From NCBI GenBank assembly GCA_002359095.1, contig DEQD01000024.1, forward strand, positions 1-7,008: 7,008 nt of DNA. Reading direction: 5' to 3'. The notes beneath the pieces were generated by a model that ran no database searches, was not told where the DNA came from, and worked only from the letters and a program-made list of their open reading frames with translations. Positions 6,255-7,008 of this stretch are shown in pieces. Position numbers and translations under genes: made by a program. How positions within the stretch are numbered: the first letter of the stretch is position 1; every line of letters begins with the position of its first letter. Origin of the DNA: Caryophanales bacterium UBA3375. Lineage in GTDB: Bacteria; Bacillota_I; Bacilli_A; UBA3375.

Positions 6255-6359
6255 ATATGTTTTACCTGTACCTGTTTCCATCTGAACATCAATAACACTA
6301 TCTACTGCTTTTTGTTGATGTTCTAAATTACTTTCAAAACTAAACCCCTTATTACTCAT
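6255..6359 (-). pseudogene. Remnant of a type III restriction enzyme (Res) N-terminus
   Basis: A minus-strand reading frame starts at ATG 6359 with AAAGG 6 nt upstream. It begins MSNKGFSFESNLEHQQKAVD, then SVIDVQMETGTGKTY. In Res subunits of type III restriction-modification systems the Q-motif-like LEHQQKAVDSV and the Walker A METGTGKTY are separated by tens of residues; here they are joined directly. The typical continuation after Walker A is replaced by RQRSESNIQIYVG and a stop at 6213. The full open frame is 48 codons (6213-6359), too short to be a helicase. No Mod (methyltransferase) partner is visible in the window. It looks like two deletions left the gene's start fused to a GIY-YIG fragment. 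Translation may still occur because the ribosome site is good, but a functional product is unlikely. Confidence 0.7.
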
Positions 6360-6378
6360 AACCATCCTTTAAAACTAG

Positions 6379-6404
6379 AAAAAGGATAGACTTTGTCTAT
6401 CCTT
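6379..6404 (-). terminator. Intrinsic terminator, leftward
   Basis: AAGGATAGAC (6404-6395 on the minus strand), loop AAA and GTCTATCCTT (6391-6382) form a perfect 10-bp stem. It is followed by a T tract (6383-6379, TTTTT). It sits 20 nt before the Res-remnant start codon, so it would insulate the cas side from leftward transcription. Being so close to that start, it could once have been an attenuator. Confidence 0.75.
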
Positions 6405-6429
6405 ACTACTAAATATTTAATTTATCATT

Positions 6430-6466
6430 AAAAAAGCCTAATTTAGTATATATATTAGGCTTTTTT
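6430..6466. terminator. Bidirectional intrinsic terminator after the right-hand gene
   Basis: The arms AAAAAAGCCTAAT (6430-6442) and ATTAGGCTTTTTT (6454-6466) are perfect reverse complements around an 11-nt loop. The A run on one side and T run on the other give a U tract on both strands. It lies 56 nt beyond the stop of the right-hand gene, whose transcript it should end. Confidence 0.85.
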
Positions 6467-6504
6467 AGAGTATCTAAAAAGACTTTAATTTCTTTGTTTT
6501 TCAT

Positions 6505-6540
6505 ATTATAATTATACCAAATTAAGACACCTGTTTTCCA
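6505..6540 (-). promoter_or_regulatory. Possible leftward promoter with tandem TATAAT
   Basis: Two adjacent TATAAT hexamers read on the minus strand (6516-6511 and 6510-6505). TGGAAA at 6540-6535 matches 4 of 6 bases of a -35 at 18-nt spacing from the first. This may be the old promoter of the Res gene, but both terminators (6466-6430 and 6404-6379) lie between it and that start. It overlaps the end of the upstream gene. Confidence 0.35.
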
Positions 6541-7008
6541 CAAAATAGCATGATAATTTTATAATCTAGTTTAGGGTCAAATTCATAACCATCATAAGAT
6601 GGAGCAAAAATTAACTCTCTACTACCTTCTTTTGGTATATTAAATTTATCTGATGAATCCTTACTATTTATATCTTGAACTTCTAAACCATATTCTACCT
6701 CACCTACATTAGGATCATTACTATCTATAGCCATTATTTTAGTATTAAAACTCTCTAATTCAAAATCATACTTACTAGAATTATTTACTTTAAAATGTAC
6801 ACCTTGATCATCTACATTAGTTATTTCTACACTAATATCAGAAGCATAAATAATGTTTTCTTTAGCTTCTTTACTTAAATGGTTTTCATTATCATATGAA
6901 ACATAACCAGAATCTTTTAGTTCCATATCTTTGTAGTAATCTTGATCTTTATCATCAATTGTAAAACAATCAAGTACTGCTTTAGTATTAATGTTATTAT
7001 AAAAATGT
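6522..7008 (-). CDS. Hypothetical protein, 5' end outside window (partial)
   Basis: The frame is open from its TAA stop at 6524-6522 to the right edge of the window. It adds about 27 residues (HFYNNINTKAVLDCFT...) before the first in-frame Met at 6926, which has no convincing Shine-Dalgarno. The true start is therefore probably beyond 7008, and the visible part is about 161 aa. I do not recognise the family. Residues after ISVEITNVDDQGVHFKVNN alternate hydrophobic and polar positions (ITNV, VHFKV, FELESF, TKIMAI, RELIFAP, YKIIMLF), suggesting a beta-sandwich or Ig-like domain such as those at the C-termini of surface or lipoproteins (the DUF4352/DUF5067 type is a guess). The composition is acidic and no membrane segment is visible. 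It ends before a strong terminator, so it is a separate unit from the CRISPR operon. Confidence 0.75.
   Translation of the reverse strand, partial: HFYNNINTKAVLDCFTIDDKDQDYYKDMELKDSGYVSYDNENHLSKEAKENIIYASDISVEITNVDDQGVHFKVNNSSKYDFELESFNTKIMAIDSNDPNVGEVEYGLEVQDINSKDSSDKFNIPKEGSRELIFAPSYDGYEFDPKLDYKIIMLFCGKQVS

Noticed and set aside
6409..6504. A 31-codon minus-strand frame starting at ATG 6504 (MKNKEIKVFLDTLKKP...).
   Set aside because: It has no ribosome site, its ATG abuts the TATAAT boxes, and a third of it is simply the bidirectional terminator hairpin read as codons. I recognise no family.
6522..6926. The Met at 6926 as the start of the right-hand gene.
   Set aside because: The same frame stays open to the window edge and there is no convincing ribosome site before that Met, so it is probably internal.

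Overview
This is a compact, complete-looking type II CRISPR-Cas locus from a very AT-rich bacterium. By eye the G+C content is well under a third. The standard genetic code fits: tryptophan is TGG throughout (for example in FWEGPGS of Cas9) and no UGA-as-Trp reading is needed. This argues against Mycoplasma or Spiroplasma and suggests another low-GC Firmicutes/Tenericutes lineage (Bacilli, Erysipelotrichia or Acholeplasma-like). That assignment is inference. Every gene seen is on the minus strand.

Layout, in transcription order from right to left. At 7008-6522 is the 3' part of an unrecognised, possibly Ig-like or surface-associated protein. At 6504-6379 are two intrinsic-terminator hairpins. 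At 6359-6094 is a decayed fusion of a type III restriction (Res) N-terminus and a GIY-YIG nuclease fragment. At 6093-5881 is an untranslated cas9 leader with a perfect TATAAT and a long dyad. The operon cas9 (5880-2503), cas1 (2489-1620), cas2 (1627-1280) and csn2 (1287-397) follows, tightly packed with 8-nt overlaps. At 370-137 is a short CRISPR array with three 36-nt repeats, one degenerate repeat and three 30-nt spacers. At about 123-40 is a tracrRNA ending in a hairpin and a U8 tract.

How it works together. Cas1, Cas2 and Csn2 are the spacer-acquisition module. Cas9 is a small (1125 aa) effector guided by crRNA paired with tracrRNA. The gene order is that of subtype II-A, and the Cas9 size and motifs suggest the shorter II-A relatives (St1/Sa/S. 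pasteurianus-like by recalled motifs). The anti-repeat matches 19 consecutive bases of the repeat. It is followed by a short lower stem, a nexus hairpin (GACA-AUA-UGUC) and a terminator, and this fixes both RNA genes on the minus strand.

The most interesting point is the right-to-left order spacer 1 - last repeat - 28-nt loop - anti-repeat - nexus - terminator. Read through as one transcript, it would fold as a natural single-guide RNA. The array polarity is also unusual. The degenerate repeat is at the transcription-upstream end beside csn2, only 26 nt from its stop codon, so there is no room there for an ordinary leader. The intact repeats lie next to the tracrRNA.
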